Assembly (NCBI GenBank): GCA_035772405.1 | Contig: JAYKKM010000124.1 | Location: 124,001 to 188,000, forward strand | Reading direction: 5' to 3' | DNA: 64,000 bases | From: Chrysogorgia sp. JL179-B06 | Lineage: Eukaryota; Cnidaria; Anthozoa; Scleralcyonacea; Chrysogorgiidae | In this document: positions 34,942 through 44,841 of the stretch, in pieces | Layout of the letters: each line of letters starts with the position of its first letter | Position numbering within the stretch: position 1 is the stretch's first letter | Translations under genes and position numbers: made by a program | The notes under the pieces: model-generated | Told to the model about the DNA's origin: nothing | What the model saw: only the letters and a program-made list of their open reading frames with translations | The model's database searches: none

Positions 34942-36775
34942 ATGATAAAAAGATTTAAAGAAATATCTATAAACATTATTTTTAAATCTAAACAAACTAA
35001 CCTATCAAATGAATTAGATTTTAGTAAGCATTTTACTGTTAAAAATATGTTGTTTAGTTATAAATTTTGAAAAGTTCAAGAATCCGCTTTGTATAAAGTT
35101 GTAGAAAAAAAGATTGACATTTAAAAAAATAAAATTAAGGATATTAGAAAAAATATAAATAAAGGTATGTCAAGGAAATTTAAATTTTAGTTAATTTTAG
35201 TAATTATAATCATGATGTTTACCAGCTTTTTATAACTAGTTATACAAAAAAATGGAAATGTAGAAAAATTTCAATGGACAGACAAGAAGGACAAAAAAAG
35301 ATGATCAAACAATTTATAGTAAACATTTTTTTAGGTGATAGATAAAAGAGATGAGATTGATTTTGAGTTAAGATATTTAAAAAATTCGCAATTAGATTTT
35401 AAAGAAGGAATAACACAATCTAATAATAACAAAATTATGCTAACTCCAACTTTTTATTTCTAAAAATGCTACTAGAAAAACTAGTTTATTAAAAGCAATT
35501 GACCTTGCTTATTCAATAAATTCTATTGACAACATTTTTGCTATTTTTTTGGAGAATTATAAAAGCAAATTAAATAAAATGCTGGAATATACAAATAGAT
35601 TTTTATCACTTTCTAATTAATAAAAAAAATAAAGTCTTTAAAGCGGAGATTTTAAATTATAGTTAAATAATTTATAAGAAAACATGGCTGTTAAATTGGG
35701 TTTGAAAAAAATGAAGAAAATAAAATTAAATTAAAAGGTGATGATTGTGAACACAAAAATCTGATTAATAGAATTAATACCATCATGAATTATCAAAAAA
35801 ATGATTGCTAGAATCCTTTGAAAAATCAATGGCTATAAAAAAGAGTTATATAAAAAACAATTTTTCAACTACTCTTAAATCAGAAAATCATCCAATTTTT
35901 TTAAACATTGAATTTTCAGGTAATTCTAAAAAACAATTCAGATTGGTCAAAACATAGTTTTTAATGATAAAAAAGCTAAATTTTTAGATTGGATAGGACA
36001 AAATAAAGAAAAGCATAATAAATGGTGATTGGTTTTGTAATTTTCACAATTATCTTGAAAATACTATTATAGTACCTTGAAAGTAAAATATCAGAAAAAA
36101 ATAATGAGAAAAATACATTTAGATATGACTAAATTACAAAAAAAGAATCAATATAGTTATCATTCTATGTCTAATAATTCTTGCTCTCTAAAAACTGATA
36201 AAGCTCATTTTTATTCTACATTAATTGATGATTCTAAAATTAGATCTTCTTTTGATAGAAGAATATCAACAAGAAGAATGGACACAACAACATTTAATCA
36301 TTATAAAAATAAAGAACAAAAATACTTTAGTACTCATACCTTTAAAAACCTTATATCTTTTTATAAAATTTGCACCTATAAATAATCTGCTAAAATTAAT
36401 AGATGAAGATGCTTCCCATTTAGAAAAACATAAAAATGGAGATTATGTTCATTTGAAATAAAAGAAATAGTTAAAATCATTTAATACCCTTTCATTTGGA
36501 ACCATTAAAATAATGTACATTTTAGAAAAAATTTCTTTTGCTATTAAAACCGGTACTAGTAGTATTGTTTTAATTGATGAAATTAAAAATGGATTAAATT
36601 GATCATTAATAAATCTTTTATCGACTGTTATTGCTAGTAAATTGATCAACAAAAAAATATTCAAATCATTTCTACAACACATACTCCACTAGTTTTTTCA
36701 TCAAATATAATAAATCCCCAAACAACCTTTATTTTTAATGATAGTTCTTTTATAAGAGTAGGAGTGTAAAAGAAG
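34942..36775 (+). pseudogene. AAA_15/OLD-type ATPase, decayed
   Basis: Pieces in all frames: a degenerate Walker A 'SKNATRKTSLLKAI' near 35460, a middle segment 'RRMDTTTFNHYKNKEQKYFS' near 36280, Walker B 'IVLIDEIKNGLN' near 36568 and an H-loop 'STTHTPLVF' near 36670. It is the same type as the better-preserved ATPase at 60181-61705. Many stops show it is dead. A second decayed reading region (36776-37510) follows on the same strand, as expected for a partner gene, but I cannot name it. Confidence 0.55.
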
Positions 36776-37644
36776 TAATTAAAGGAACTGAAGATTTAAA
36801 AAAGATTTTTATTCCTAAGAATTATTTTAATCCTACATTTTGAGAAAATTGTGAATTTGATAATGTAGAACAGGGAGATGTCATTAAAACTGAAACTATT
36901 GGTGGTTTTAACATATTCAGAATCATAGATTCATTAGAAAATGAAAAATGGGTAAAATAAAACTTACGTACATCGGTGTTCATTTAAGAAGTTGTGTACC
37001 ACAGGAATGCGAAGAAAATATTTTCATGGAAATCCATAAAAATTCTAGTAAAAAATGCCCAATAAAATGACTGAAAAAGAACTTGAAGATTTTTATCCAT
37101 TTGCAATCCTAAGCATTCTTAAGGCAATAAAAAAATATCTTATTGCTAAAAAAATAGATATTGGTTTTTACAGCAATAGTTAAAAATATTTTTGAAAAGC
37201 AAACTATAAAATTTAAAACAAAAAAAATGCAAGAGAATATTAATACAATTTATAATCTCAAAATTAAAATTTAAGTTATAAATGTTAATAAACAACCAGG
37301 ATTAGTAAGCAAAACTGATAAGGCTTCTTTATTTAATAATAGAGTCAATAGCCCACATGTTATAAAATTTAATAAGATTAAAAATACTCTTGGCAATCCG
37401 TTAGCAAGATTTTTAAAAGTAACTGCAATTGACATAGACTTTAATTATGACAATGTCTTAACAATAAAACTAATAAGTATAAATAAAAAGGCAAATCATA
37501 AATAGCATTTATGCATAATTTATTTAGTGCAATCCCAAACTTTATAAAAAGTCTTACAAATACAACTAGATGTTTATATGACTAAAACTCAAATATTAGT
37601 ACCATGTTATAGTTTTTAAAATATCTTAAAGTATTAAACTCATA
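36776..37644. other. Decayed coding sequence, unidentified
   Basis: Plus-strand readable pieces ('IFIPKNYFNP', 'NTLGNPLARFLKV') suggest the remains of the gene downstream of the ATPase. No motif supports a family. Confidence 0.3.
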
Positions 37645-38247
37645 TTAATAATTGTTCTTAATAGCTTGTTGTAAGTCCGATATAGCTTTTTGGGGAGAGG
37701 TGGCATTTAATAAATATGAAGACAAAGCAACATATTTATAAAGTTTTATATTTATATTATTTATGTTTATATTATTTATTCCTCCGATTATTGCAATTTC
37801 ATTTGTTAATTGATTTATTTTGTGAAGGGAATCTAGTGGAAAAAAATTTGCATTCTTTTTGGTTGATGTTGGGTAAATGGCACCCACTCCAATAAGGTTT
37901 GCTCCATTTAAAACTGCTTGTTTTGCTTCTTTATAATTACTAACTGAAATCCCCATATGAAGGTTTTTAAATTTTTTTCGTAATTGTTTATGATTACCAT
38001 CTTTTTGTCCTACATGGAAACCATCACATTTTATTTTATCCAATAAATGTACTCTATCATTAATAATAAATTTTACTTTATATTTACTAGCAATTTTATA
38101 AATTTTATTTGCATTTTTTATAAAATGTTTATCTAGAGATTTTTTATCCCGAAGCTGAATAAACCCAATTTTTAACTTGGCGTATTTCTTTATTATTTTT
38201 AAAGAATTTTTGTGAAAATTTGTTACTAAGTAAATATTTTTATTCAT
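37645..38247 (-). CDS. thiE: Thiamine-phosphate synthase
   Basis: 200 residues from the ATG at 38247. 'IGFIQLRDKKSLDKHF' binds the pyrimidine, 'FIINDRVHLLDKI' and 'GFHVGQKDGN' are core ThiE motifs, and 'GVGAIYPTSTKKNA' and 'AIIGGINN' bind phosphate. It couples HMP-PP and thiazole phosphate to thiamine monophosphate. It overlaps the thiM stop by 8 bp and is the last gene of the riboswitch-controlled operon. Confidence 0.95.
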   Translation of the reverse strand: MNKNIYLVTNFHKNSLKIIKKYAKLKIGFIQLRDKKSLDKHFIKNANKIYKIASKYKVKFIINDRVHLLDKIKCDGFHVGQKDGNHKQLRKKFKNLHMGISVSNYKEAKQAVLNGANLIGVGAIYPTSTKKNANFFPLDSLHKINQLTNEIAIIGGINNININNINIKLYKYVALSSYLLNATSPQKAISDLQQAIKNNY

Positions 38248-38947
38248 AATTTTTAACAAAATTGTACATTTGTGAATATGAAACCATATCTTTTGTATAT
38301 AATTTTTCCCCCATTTTTTTCATTATTTTAGAAGCTAAAAGAGCAGCTTCAAAGGGTTTCATTTCTGTAATAAGAGCACCCACAAGTGAACTCAGCATGC
38401 AACCTATACCTGTTGTTAATGTCATTGCTAGATTGCCCCCTATATTTTCTTTTAAAAGTTCATTATTTATTATTAGATCCTTTTTACCTGTTACAAATAC
38501 AGTTGTTTTAAAATGTACTGCAATTTTTTTAAAATTATCAGTGACAATATCTTGAATTGAGCTATCAACACCATGGGATGCCACATCATTTACTAATGAC
38601 ATAATTTCAGAAGCATTGCCTCTAATAATTACAGGATTTTTTTGAGCAATTTTTCTTGAAAGCCTTGTTCTAAAGGCACTAGCTCCAGAACCTACTGGAT
38701 CAAGAATAAAAGGAACATGATTTTTATTTGCAAATTTAATTGCTTTAAAAATCAACCTTGTTTGTTTTTTATTAACAGTCCCTATGTTTATAGTCAGTGA
38801 TTTACTAATTTTTATCAAATCCTTTATATCCTTAATGCTTTTGGACATAACAGGAGATGCTCCAGCTGCTAATACAATATTAGCACATTGGTTTGCTGTT
38901 ACTTCATTAGCTATATTAAGAGCAATGCATTTATTTTTTAGTATCAT
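38240..38947 (-). CDS. thiM: Hydroxyethylthiazole kinase
   Basis: 235 residues. 'NEVTANQCANIVLAAGASPVM' is the ThiM substrate-binding front, 'FILDPVGSGASAFR' the Asp-Pro-Val-Gly segment, 'IIRGNASEIMSL' and 'GIGCMLSSLVGA' the catalytic GxGC loop. It phosphorylates salvaged thiazole. Start chosen at 38947, which has AAAGGA upstream; it overlaps the thiD end by 17 bp. Confidence 0.95.
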   Translation of the reverse strand: MILKNKCIALNIANEVTANQCANIVLAAGASPVMSKSIKDIKDLIKISKSLTINIGTVNKKQTRLIFKAIKFANKNHVPFILDPVGSGASAFRTRLSRKIAQKNPVIIRGNASEIMSLVNDVASHGVDSSIQDIVTDNFKKIAVHFKTTVFVTGKKDLIINNELLKENIGGNLAMTLTTGIGCMLSSLVGALITEMKPFEAALLASKIMKKMGEKLYTKDMVSYSQMYNFVKNYE

Positions 38948-39740
38948 ATTTATCCTTTCAAAAATGATTAATAGGTCCACTACCTTTGCCTATATTTAAA
39001 TTATTTATAATTCCCTCATGAACATAATGAATTCCTGCTTTTATTGCCTTATTAAGATCATTTTGTCTAACTCAAAAAGCAACAATTGATGAAGATAATG
39101 AACAACCAGTTCCATGAGTGTTTTTTGTTTGAATTCTTTCCTTAACTACTTTAGATATTGGGCCACCCTTTTTCAATGAAAACATATCATAAATTAATTT
39201 CGATTTAAGATGTCCACCTTTTAATAAAATTTTTTTAAATCCCATTGTTTGTAAATCTTGCAATGCCCTAGTCATAGCATGGATGTCCTCAATCTTTCGA
39301 TTTAAAATTAAACCTGCTTCTGCTATATTAGGAGTAAAAAGAAGGTCCATTTTTGAAAACAAGTGAATAAATGTTGCAATGCTTTTTTTATCAAGTAAAG
39401 AAGCATTAGTTTTTGAAACCATAACCGGATCAAGAACAATTTTAGTTGGAGGTAATTTACTTACAAATTCTGCAACAATTTTGATAACCTCATCATTAAA
39501 AAGAGCACCAATTTTAATACCACTAATTTTATAATCATCAAATAAACATTCTAGTTGCTGGGTGATCATTTGTTTACTTGTAATCTCAATTTTTTTTATA
39601 ACCTGTGAATTTTGGGCTGTTAGCCCCGTTATAACGCTCATTGCAAAAACCCCATTAGCTTCCATTGCCTTAATATCAGCTTGAATCCCTGCTCCACCAG
39701 AGGAATCAGAACCTGCAATTGTTAAACATGTTTTTTTCAT
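38931..39740 (-). CDS. thiD: HMP/HMP-phosphate kinase
   Basis: 269 residues. 'CLTIAGSDSSGGAGIQADIK' is the ThiD signature, with 'DPVMVSKTNASLL' and 'THGTGCSLSSSIVAF', the anion-hole/catalytic Cys-adjacent motif. It makes HMP-PP for ThiE. Its ATG overlaps the stop of the upstream fusion gene (ATGTAATG), so the two are tightly coupled. Confidence 0.95.
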
Positions 39741-41017
39741 TACATCACCTGATCAAAGAACTTTTTCTCAAGAACCAGTGTTCTTTTAAAAATTCTTTGG
39801 CACTTTCATTTGTCTTTGGAATTCATTTGTTTTCACTTGTTATATACCAGTTTGGCAATTTCATCAGCACTATCAAAAAAATCTTTTGAAGTATATATTG
39901 CAATCCACTCCTGATACACATCACTTGTTTTAATAGAAATAATGTATTTACCTAAATAAGCATATCCAATAAAGCAAGCAATGAGAGCAAAAAAGAGATA
40001 ATTATAATTACCAGTATTTGCCGTTTTCATAGTAAATTCAATGTAAGCCTTAGTTTGCTTTGATATTTTAATATCTTTGATAGTCTGAATTTTATATTTA
40101 TGGCGATATTTTAATTCTTCATCAATAATTAGTGTAACTTGCTCATTTGCAAATTTTGCTTCATTTTTATTAGTAGTTAATAAAGCAAGTTTTTCTCAAC
40201 CCTTTTTATAACTATGAAGATATACAATATCTTGAAGCATATATTCATTAAATGCTGCTTTTTTTAATTTCCCATTTGCTATTTGTTTAGCAAACTTATG
40301 CCTTGTATAAGCTTCTCATTGTTTTAGCATTTTGCTTTTAATGACCTTAACAAAACCCAAATCATCTTCATAGGAATTGTGTTCACTTTGTTTTAAAATA
40401 TGAGGAAGAGCTTTTACTAAAGGAATAAATACTAAAATGGCACAAATAAGTTGTCCTGATGCCATTGTACTGTTATATACAAATGAGTATAAATAAATCC
40501 CATAAGGTGTTTTGTCTGCATAATAACCTCAAACTAAAAAACCAGAAATAAAAGTTAAGACAAAACCCATAATGGTAGTAAAAATAATAAATAAAATTCC
40601 CTTAGTAATAGAATGCATTTTTTTTATTTTTGTAGTCCATTCACTTAAATAATAACCAATAACAATTGCTAGAAAAGCAGCACCTATATAATCAAGTAAA
40701 ATGGAGATTAAAATCCCTCATCATGAATAGACTGCCACTGGCGGAAACATAGTACCAGGGTGTAAAATTAAAACAACAATAATACTTGCAAGCAAATTTA
40801 AAAATGCACCTAAATAAGAATTATGGCGATATGAAATAACAACAACTAAAACAAATGATATGTTGATAGCACCTCCCTCAGGAAAGATTTTTGAGAGATA
40901 AACATTAAAAATAGTATTTAAAGCAATTATTAGACCTAAGATAACACCACTTTCTGTTATTAGAGTAATATTATTTCGGGTATCTCTATGTTTTAATATT
41001 TTTTTATTTTTCATCAT
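39740..41017 (-). CDS. ThiT-TenA fusion: ECF thiamine transporter S component joined to thiaminase II
   Basis: 425 residues in one continuous frame. Residues about 20-208 are a six-helix S component with ThiT-like features: 'IFPEGGAINIS', 'LDYIGAAFLA', 'GIYLYSFVYNSTMASGQLI'. Residues about 222-397 are TenA: 'KQWEAYTRHKFAKQI', 'FNEYMLQDIVYLHSY' and 'FFALIACFIGYAYLG' with the catalytic-type Cys348, then 'YQEWIAIYTSKDFF'. TenA hydrolyses thiamine or its breakdown products to release HMP. Joined to the transporter, the enzyme would act at the membrane on incoming substrate. Start at ATG 41017, just after the riboswitch terminator. Confidence 0.85.
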
Positions 41018-41022
41018 ATAAA

Positions 41023-41054
41023 ATAAAAAACCTCCATGCCTAACAGAGGTTTTA
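41023..41054 (-). terminator. Riboswitch expression-platform terminator
   Basis: Stem AAAACCTC/GAGGTTTT around a 10-nt loop with a following T-run, placed between the TPP aptamer and the ATG at 41017. It should form when the ligand is bound. Confidence 0.8.
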
Positions 41055-41059
41055 AATAA

Positions 41060-41154
41060 AAAGCAAGCTCCCAACGCAAGTATTAACTTGATCTGGTAAT
41101 AAGAGTGCCTCTCAATTAACTACAATAGCTAATGCCCCTGTCTTGTTTATTATA
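41060..41154 (-). promoter_or_regulatory. TPP riboswitch with its promoter
   Basis: Minus-strand aptamer elements in order: CAGGGGCATT, TTGAGAGG, ACCAGATCAAG, TTAATACTTGCG and TTGGGAGC. These are the conserved THI-box segments (GGGG, CTGAGA, GAACCTGATC, TAATACCAGCG, AGGGA). A TATAAT box (41149-41154) sits about 8 bp upstream of the first aptamer bases. It controls the four-gene thiamine operon. Confidence 0.9.
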
Positions 41155-41316
41155 TAAAATTACAAATTTTTTATAGTTAAAAATTATAAACATTAATGGT
41201 AAATTAAAAACTTGCCTCATAGCATTTTATAAAAAATGCTTTAATGATGACATTGTAATGCTTTGTAGTGTGCCCCTCATTATACATTTTGGGTAAATCA
41301 CTTATATATATGTGCC

Positions 41317-41359
41317 TATGTGGCAGTGCTACCTAATACTTATGTGGTAGTGCTACCTA
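41317..41359 (+). promoter_or_regulatory. Tandem palindromic operator upstream of the DUF4143 gene
   Basis: Two 19-bp direct repeats, TATGTGGYAGTGCTACCTA, 24 bp apart and differing at one base. Each centres on a near-palindrome GGTAG-TG-CTACC. They lie immediately upstream of TATAAT (41366-41371) and cover the -35 position. A repressor or activator site is inferred. Confidence 0.5.
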
Positions 41360-41395
41360 TTATGTTATAATAGTTATAGTACAAGAGAGGAATTA

Positions 41396-42664
41396 ATGAT
41401 GGAAAGGTTAATAAGAAATATTTCAGATAATAATTTATCAAATATAACAGTAGCAAGTGATTTTAAAAATCGTCATGTTGCTAATTATAAAGATGGCAAT
41501 ATAGCTTTAATTGGTATGAGAAGACTTGGTAAAACTGAATACTTAAAATATAGATTCACTATTTCAAAATTTAATAAAAAACAAGTGTTTATTTATAAAT
41601 TTTGATAACCCAAGACTTAATTTTATAGATTTTAGAAAAAAAGAAAATAAACAAAAATTTATCAATTCATTAATGATGATTCTAGAACTTGGAGAAATAA
41701 AACTAGTTTTATTTGATGAAATACAGCATGTACAAAATTGAAGTTTATTCTTAAAAAGTCTAATTGATGAATTCCTTAATGTATCCTTTGTTGCAACAGG
41801 AAGTGATGCTATGGAACTTAGCAAATCTTCTGAATATGGAGTTGGGCGTTTTAGCATTAAATACATTGGAGTATTTACATATCTTGAATTTAAAAAATCA
41901 TATCCAAACAAATCATTTTATGATTATATTAATTATTATTCTTTTCCACTAGGAAAAAAATTTGATTTAGAAAGTCGGTATGAAGCTGTTATTGAAAAGC
42001 AAATCAGAATATCAAACATAAAAAAAATTAATATTGAAAATGTTTTAAGAGTAATTGCTTTAAATCCAGGAAGTAAATTAACAAGAAATAAAATTGCTAA
42101 CCTAGTTTTGCAAGAAAGTGATGCAACGCCTGATTCAAAACAGGTTAATAATATTTTAAATTTTTTAATTAATTCCCATCTTATAATTTCCATTGCTGAT
42201 AAATATTCACAAGAAAGAAAAAATAAAAAAACAATATACACTTTATATCCTTTGGATTGAAACATGTATGCCTTTTTTTCAGAAATAAAAAAATATGAAA
42301 AACATCCTTCTAAAATTATCAAAACAAATGAAAATAAAAAAATACCTACTTCAGGATTTATCTTTGAAAATATGATTATTGCTAATGTTTTTTCAATTCT
42401 TGATAGTCACTTACTTAAAAATAGTTTATTTAATAAAATATCAGATCCTGATCTTGACTTCATTCTTAATGATGAAGGTTTTGAAATAAAAAGTTTTGAT
42501 GTTTTAAATGCAAGTGAAGAATTTAAAATTCAAATTATAAAAAAAGCTAGAGCAACAAAGCAACAATTATTCATGATGGAAAAACGAATACTTTGGGTGG
42601 TATCAAATTTTTAAACTGAATTGAATTTTTAAAATCTATTAAAAAAACAAATTTAACAAAATAA
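41396..42664 (+). CDS. DUF4143/AAA_14-type ATPase (two frameshifts)
   Basis: Walker A 'ALIGMRRLGKTEYL', then after a frame change (extra T near 41590) 'INFDNPRLNF', Walker B 'IKLVLFDEIQHVQNW' and 'FVATGSDAMEL'. A winged-helix-like part and the DUF4143 C-terminus ('FIFENMIIANV', 'FEIKSFDVL') follow. The last frame change near 42590 restores a C-terminus to 42664. The family consists of lone ATPases common in mollicutes, with unsettled function. Shine-Dalgarno GAGAGG is present, with the tandem operator upstream. Confidence 0.75.
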
Positions 42665-42690
42665 TGCAATCACTTTTATCTAAGTTTACT

Positions 42691-43681
42691 TTAATATTCT
42701 ACTGTTTGCAATAATTTGTCTACAGAAACAAATGAAATCCTTTTATTAGTTTGATCATGGAGTTCATCAAAGTATTTATCCTTATTATCATATAAAAAAG
42801 TTTGTGAATCATTATCATAAAATTTAAAAAAGATTTCAAAATCATGATGCTTAATCCCGTATTTATTTAAATAATCTTTTATGATGGCTATAGAGTATTT
42901 TTCAATTGCAATTTCATCATTTATGCTTTCATAAAAATGAATTAACTCATGCACTAAAGAAACTAATCATCTATACTCCCTTTTGAACATATCTGATAAA
43001 AATATAAATCTTGTATTTTTTTTCTTGAAAGAAACACCTTTTACAAGTGATTTTGAAATATAAGGACCATTTTCAACTATTATTCCTCGATTTCAAAGTT
43101 CTCCTTTTATTTTTGTAATTCGTTTATTTATGTTTAAATGGGAAAAAAAGATATCTAAAACCTTTTTATACACAGTAAGTTTTGATGATTTTTTAAATGT
43201 GTTGGAATTAGAATTAATCTTTATATTTTTTATACATCAAAATTATCCAGAATTTAGCAAGAGAATTGTCTTTATATTTTGAAAATGACAAAGAAGAATT
43301 TAAAATAAATTTTTTTAAATTTTTAAAAGAATTTCCTTCAGTATTTTTTCTAATAATACTAATTTTAGAAAAATCATCCAACAATTTAAAATCTTCAACA
43401 TGATTTGCTATTTCTAACTCTTCTTCATTATTGGTATCTAAATCTTTTAATCTATTATAAGTTGTAAATAGAAATGCTTCATCATTTTTCAAATCATCCA
43501 AAACCATAGAAAGTCTTCTAGAACGTTCAAAAGAAATAGCTTCTTTACCATTTATTAAATTTGATAAATTTATTTCATTTATTTCAGTTAGCAAACTTAC
43601 TTCTTTGGATGAATAATTGTTTTTCTCAATATGTAATTTTATTATTTCTCCAACAATTATTGCTGCTGCTGATTGAACCAT
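42691..43681 (-). CDS. HTH-ImmA/IrrE-like protein, antitoxin of TA module A (one frameshift)
   Basis: The N-terminus has an XRE-type helix-turn-helix region ('SLLTEINEINLSNLINGKE'). The C-terminal part has the zinc metallopeptidase motif 'LVHELIHFYE' (HExxH), as in ImmA/IrrE. The two halves are separated by one base in an A6 run near 43225. The gene starts 3 bp after the upstream HigB-like gene. Copies B and C at 47055 and 57906 share this fused layout. The fused HTH would neutralise or autoregulate; the role of the peptidase is inferred. Confidence 0.65.
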
Positions 43682-43684
43682 ATT

Positions 43685-44002
43685 TTACCCCTTTTTATAA
43701 TCATGATCATGAATTTTTACTATTGTTATTTTTTCTATTGAGAGAAAATCCTTTTGATTATTATATTGAAAATTTACTCTTCAGGATTTATTTAATCTAA
43801 ATTTACCAATATTATTATAACCTTTTAATTTTCGAATGTCAAGCCCTATGTGTTTAGATGCATTGCCTATATTTTTTGATACTGATAAAAATTTTTTACA
43901 TTTAACAAATTGTCTGTATAAATAAGATTTATATTCTAATTTAAACCTTTCTTCATCATTACAAACATCTCTTAACTTTTTATCCTCATATTTTATAATC
44001 AC
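43685..44002 (-). CDS. HigB/RelE-like toxin, TA module A
   Basis: 105 residues, basic, with the small RelE-fold pattern: a helical front, then a C-terminal basic/aromatic strand region and 'KIHDHDY' near the end, like the HigB tail with its catalytic-site His. Members cleave mRNA at the ribosome. It is the first gene of the pair and is intact here, while the equivalents in copies B and C are broken. It lies 280 bp from the CRISPR array, divergently oriented. Confidence 0.6.
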
Positions 44003-44160
44003 TAATACCTTTCTTTTTTATTAATATTTATATTAGGATTATAGCATAAATTAATCAATATTATTTAATGAGTGCATAAGCTCCATTTGCAGACTTAATT
44101 ATGACTTGATTTTGTTTAATAAGATAAAAATTTTGAAAATCGAATTTTTTTTAAACTACG

Positions 44161-44252
44161 AAAAAATTGCTTTTATTTAATAGCAAAATCCAAATAACTT
44201 TTACATAATCTAAAAGTTTCTTAATAATTATGAATAGTGATAGTTCCAAAGC
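44161..44252 (-). ncRNA. Possible tracrRNA-like or array-trailer RNA next to the CRISPR array
   Basis: Positions 44237-44252 (plus strand GTGATAGTTCCAAAGC) match the end of the reverse-complemented repeat at 13 of 16 bases. All three differences are transitions, two of which still allow G-U pairing with the plus-strand repeat. On the minus strand this is followed by a perfect 7-bp stem (44196-44218) and a TTGCT/AGCAA stem (44167-44186) with a T6 run. This order (anti-repeat, stem, terminator) recalls tracrRNA, but could be only a degenerate repeat and a terminator. Confidence 0.35.
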
Positions 44253-44265
44253 TAATAAAAAAATG

Positions 44266-44271
44266 TATAAT
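44266..44271 (+). promoter_or_regulatory. -10 box just before the CRISPR array
   Basis: A perfect TATAAT, with TG directly in front, ends 9 bp before the first repeat, placing a plus-strand start at about the first repeat base. No clear -35 is seen, as is usual in mycoplasmas. Confidence 0.5.
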
Positions 44272-44280
44272 TAGTTTGAG

Positions 44281-44778
44281 GTTTTAGAACTATTACGTTT
44301 AGTACTAGTCCAAAACCATTTTGGCAATTAGTACATTGACATTTAAGTTTTAGAACTATTACGTTTAGTACTAGTCCAAAACTGTTAGCTAAATTATTAA
44401 TCTGTGTTTTTAGTTTTAGAACTATTACGTTTAGTACTAGTCCAAAACTCAACATCGTTGTAGACAAAGCCTTGCTTAGTTTTAGAACTATTACGTTTAG
44501 TACTAGTCCAAAACTTTTCTGTTAAAGCAATTTCGGTTGCTTGTGTTTTAGAACTATTACGTTTAGTACTAGTCCAAAACGATGAGTTGATTGCAGATAT
44601 TTCGTTACTTGTTTTAGAACTATTACGTTTAGTACTAGTCCAAAACCAACAGATATATTTGTACTTGTGCCTTCAAGTTTTAGAACTATTACGTTTAGTA
44701 CTAGTCCAAAACCGTTTATCTTTGTTAAATACCTACTAATTAGTTTTAGAACTATTACGTTTAGTACTAGTCCAAAAC
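44281..44778 (+). CRISPR. CRISPR array: 8 repeats of 36 bp, 7 spacers of 30 bp
   Basis: Repeats at 44281, 44347, 44413, 44479, 44545, 44611, 44677 and 44743 are identical. They begin GTTTTAGAACTATTAC and end TACTAGTCCAAAAC. All seven spacers are exactly 30 bp and different from each other. The repeat is nearly palindromic: GTTTT/AAAAC ends, then a 6-bp stem, one mismatch, 3 bp and a 5-nt loop, folding best as the minus-strand RNA because GGAC/GUUC then pairs with G-U. 36/30 spacing and a whole-repeat hairpin suit type VI-B; the GTTTTAGA start also resembles type II repeats. No degenerate end repeat fixes the direction. Confidence 0.97.
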
Positions 44779-44800
44779 ATTAAATATTGAAAAAATAAAT

Positions 44801-44825
44801 AAACCACTCTAATGTGAGTTGGTTT
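44801..44825 (+). promoter_or_regulatory. Hairpin between array and effector gene
   Basis: Stem AAACCA-CTC / GAG-(T)-TGGTTT, 9 bp with one bulge, overlapping the -10 box of the effector gene. It could end array transcription or act in the effector leader. Confidence 0.4.
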
Positions 44826-44841
44826 ATGATATTATTTAATT

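Noticed and set aside
44252..44467. Minus-strand ORF running through the first CRISPR repeats, with a three-fold peptide repeat
   Set aside because: It is a translation of the repeats themselves; 36+30-bp periodicity keeps one frame open. Not a gene.
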